NCBI GenBank assembly: GCA_045598705.1
Contig: JAZLMM010000050.1
Coordinates: 1 to 33,034, forward strand
From: Scatonaster sp045598705
GTDB taxonomy: Bacteria; Bacillota; Clostridia; Saccharofermentanales; Saccharofermentanaceae
Length of the DNA: 33,034 nt
Direction: 5' to 3'
The notes beneath the pieces were generated by a model. That model made no database searches and was not told the DNA's origin. It saw only the letters and a program-made list of their open reading frames with translations. Within the stretch, counting starts at the first letter, position 1. Each line of letters starts with the position of its first letter. Made by a program: the position numbers and the translations under genes. Below, piece by piece: positions 32,871-33,034 of the stretch.

Positions 32871-32943
32871 ACAGAAGGTGTACCATAATTGGCGCACTAA
32901 AAAAAGCCATCTCCAGGTTAAATGTAATACTAAATTAGAGAAA

Positions 32944-32985
32944 AACTGAAAATTTACTCTTACAAACTGAATATTTACTTTTACA
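32944..32985 (+). repeat. Two 21-bp direct repeats in the leader of an off-window gene
   Basis: Copies at 32944-32964 and 32965-32985 match in 19 of 21 bases (each begins AACTGAA and ends TTACA). The surroundings are very AT-rich. The window ends on AAAGGAG (33028-33034), a ribosome binding site, so a plus-strand gene starts just beyond the edge. Confidence 0.85.
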
Positions 32986-33027
32986 AATGTAGATTTGCGT
33001 TAGATAATAAGGATACTGTCCGGCCAG

Positions 33028-33034
33028 AAAGGAG
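33028..33034 (+). promoter_or_regulatory. Ribosome binding site at the window edge
   Basis: AAAGGAG on the plus strand is the last seven bases of the window; the start codon should follow within about ten bases outside it. Confidence 0.6.

Noticed and set aside
1..33034. Mobile element or prophage
   Set aside because: No transposase, integrase, phage structural gene or terminal inverted repeat was found; codon use is uniform.

Overview
The window looks like chromosomal DNA from a gut- or rumen-type clostridium (Bacillota, Clostridia, probably Lachnospirales or Oscillospirales). The signs are moderate GC, strong AGGAGG-type ribosome binding sites, sigma-A promoters with TATAAT boxes, lipoproteins with long Ser/Thr linkers, an alpha-galactosidase and many small stand-alone enzymes typical of Lachnospiraceae. 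This placement is inferred from style; there is no rRNA or other marker gene. No tRNA, rRNA, CRISPR array, IS element or phage gene was seen.

Layout. 1-683: 5' part of a secreted lectin-like protein that runs in frame into an AAA_14-type ATPase Walker A region (chimera or assembly join). 911-5437 (minus): a four-gene signalling operon with a sensor PP2C phosphatase, a 7TM protein, a STAS anti-anti-sigma-like protein, and a MATE transporter with a C-terminal SpoIIAB/RsbW-like ATPase domain. 5532-8470 (minus): two lipoproteins (one a putative metallopeptidase) and a zinc-ribbon membrane protein. 8663-8872: a serpin C-terminal relic. 8941-13092: two HAD hydrolases, a DUF975/CmpB-like membrane protein, a flavodoxin and a tiny lipoprotein. 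13209-14608 (minus): an ECF sigma factor and its membrane partner. 14675-20584: a second signalling/biosynthesis locus, with an NRPS-like A-T-C protein and a MATE exporter on the minus strand and, divergently, a canonical HATPase, a STAS protein and a 200-aa unknown. 20672-22921: GH36 alpha-galactosidase. 23025-23380: tandem 53-bp repeat array plus hairpins. 23402-32760: housekeeping and accessory genes (DNA alkylation repair, XRE regulator, NUDIX, VOC-like protein, EamA transporter, a frameshifted zinc-ribbon protein, lipoprotein, deaminase, PGP-like HAD, flavoprotein, membrane protein, acidic protein). The right edge carries a promoter-like region with 21-bp direct repeats and ends on a ribosome binding site for a gene outside the window.

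How the genes may work together. The most striking theme is partner-switching machinery (PP2C phosphatase, STAS substrate, HATPase kinase) occurring twice, each time next to a MATE exporter and with no cognate sigma factor. In one copy the HATPase domain is fused to the transporter itself; in the other it is divergent from an A-T-C NRPS-like gene translationally coupled to a MATE gene. This suggests that partner switching controls export and/or synthesis of a small molecule rather than, or in addition to, transcription. Separately, two nearly identical promoter-like sequences (35 of 42 positions, with conserved TGTCAT and CGTC boxes 16 bp apart) lie before the ECF sigma gene and before the 382-aa lipoprotein gene, which predicts a small ECF regulon visible inside the window.
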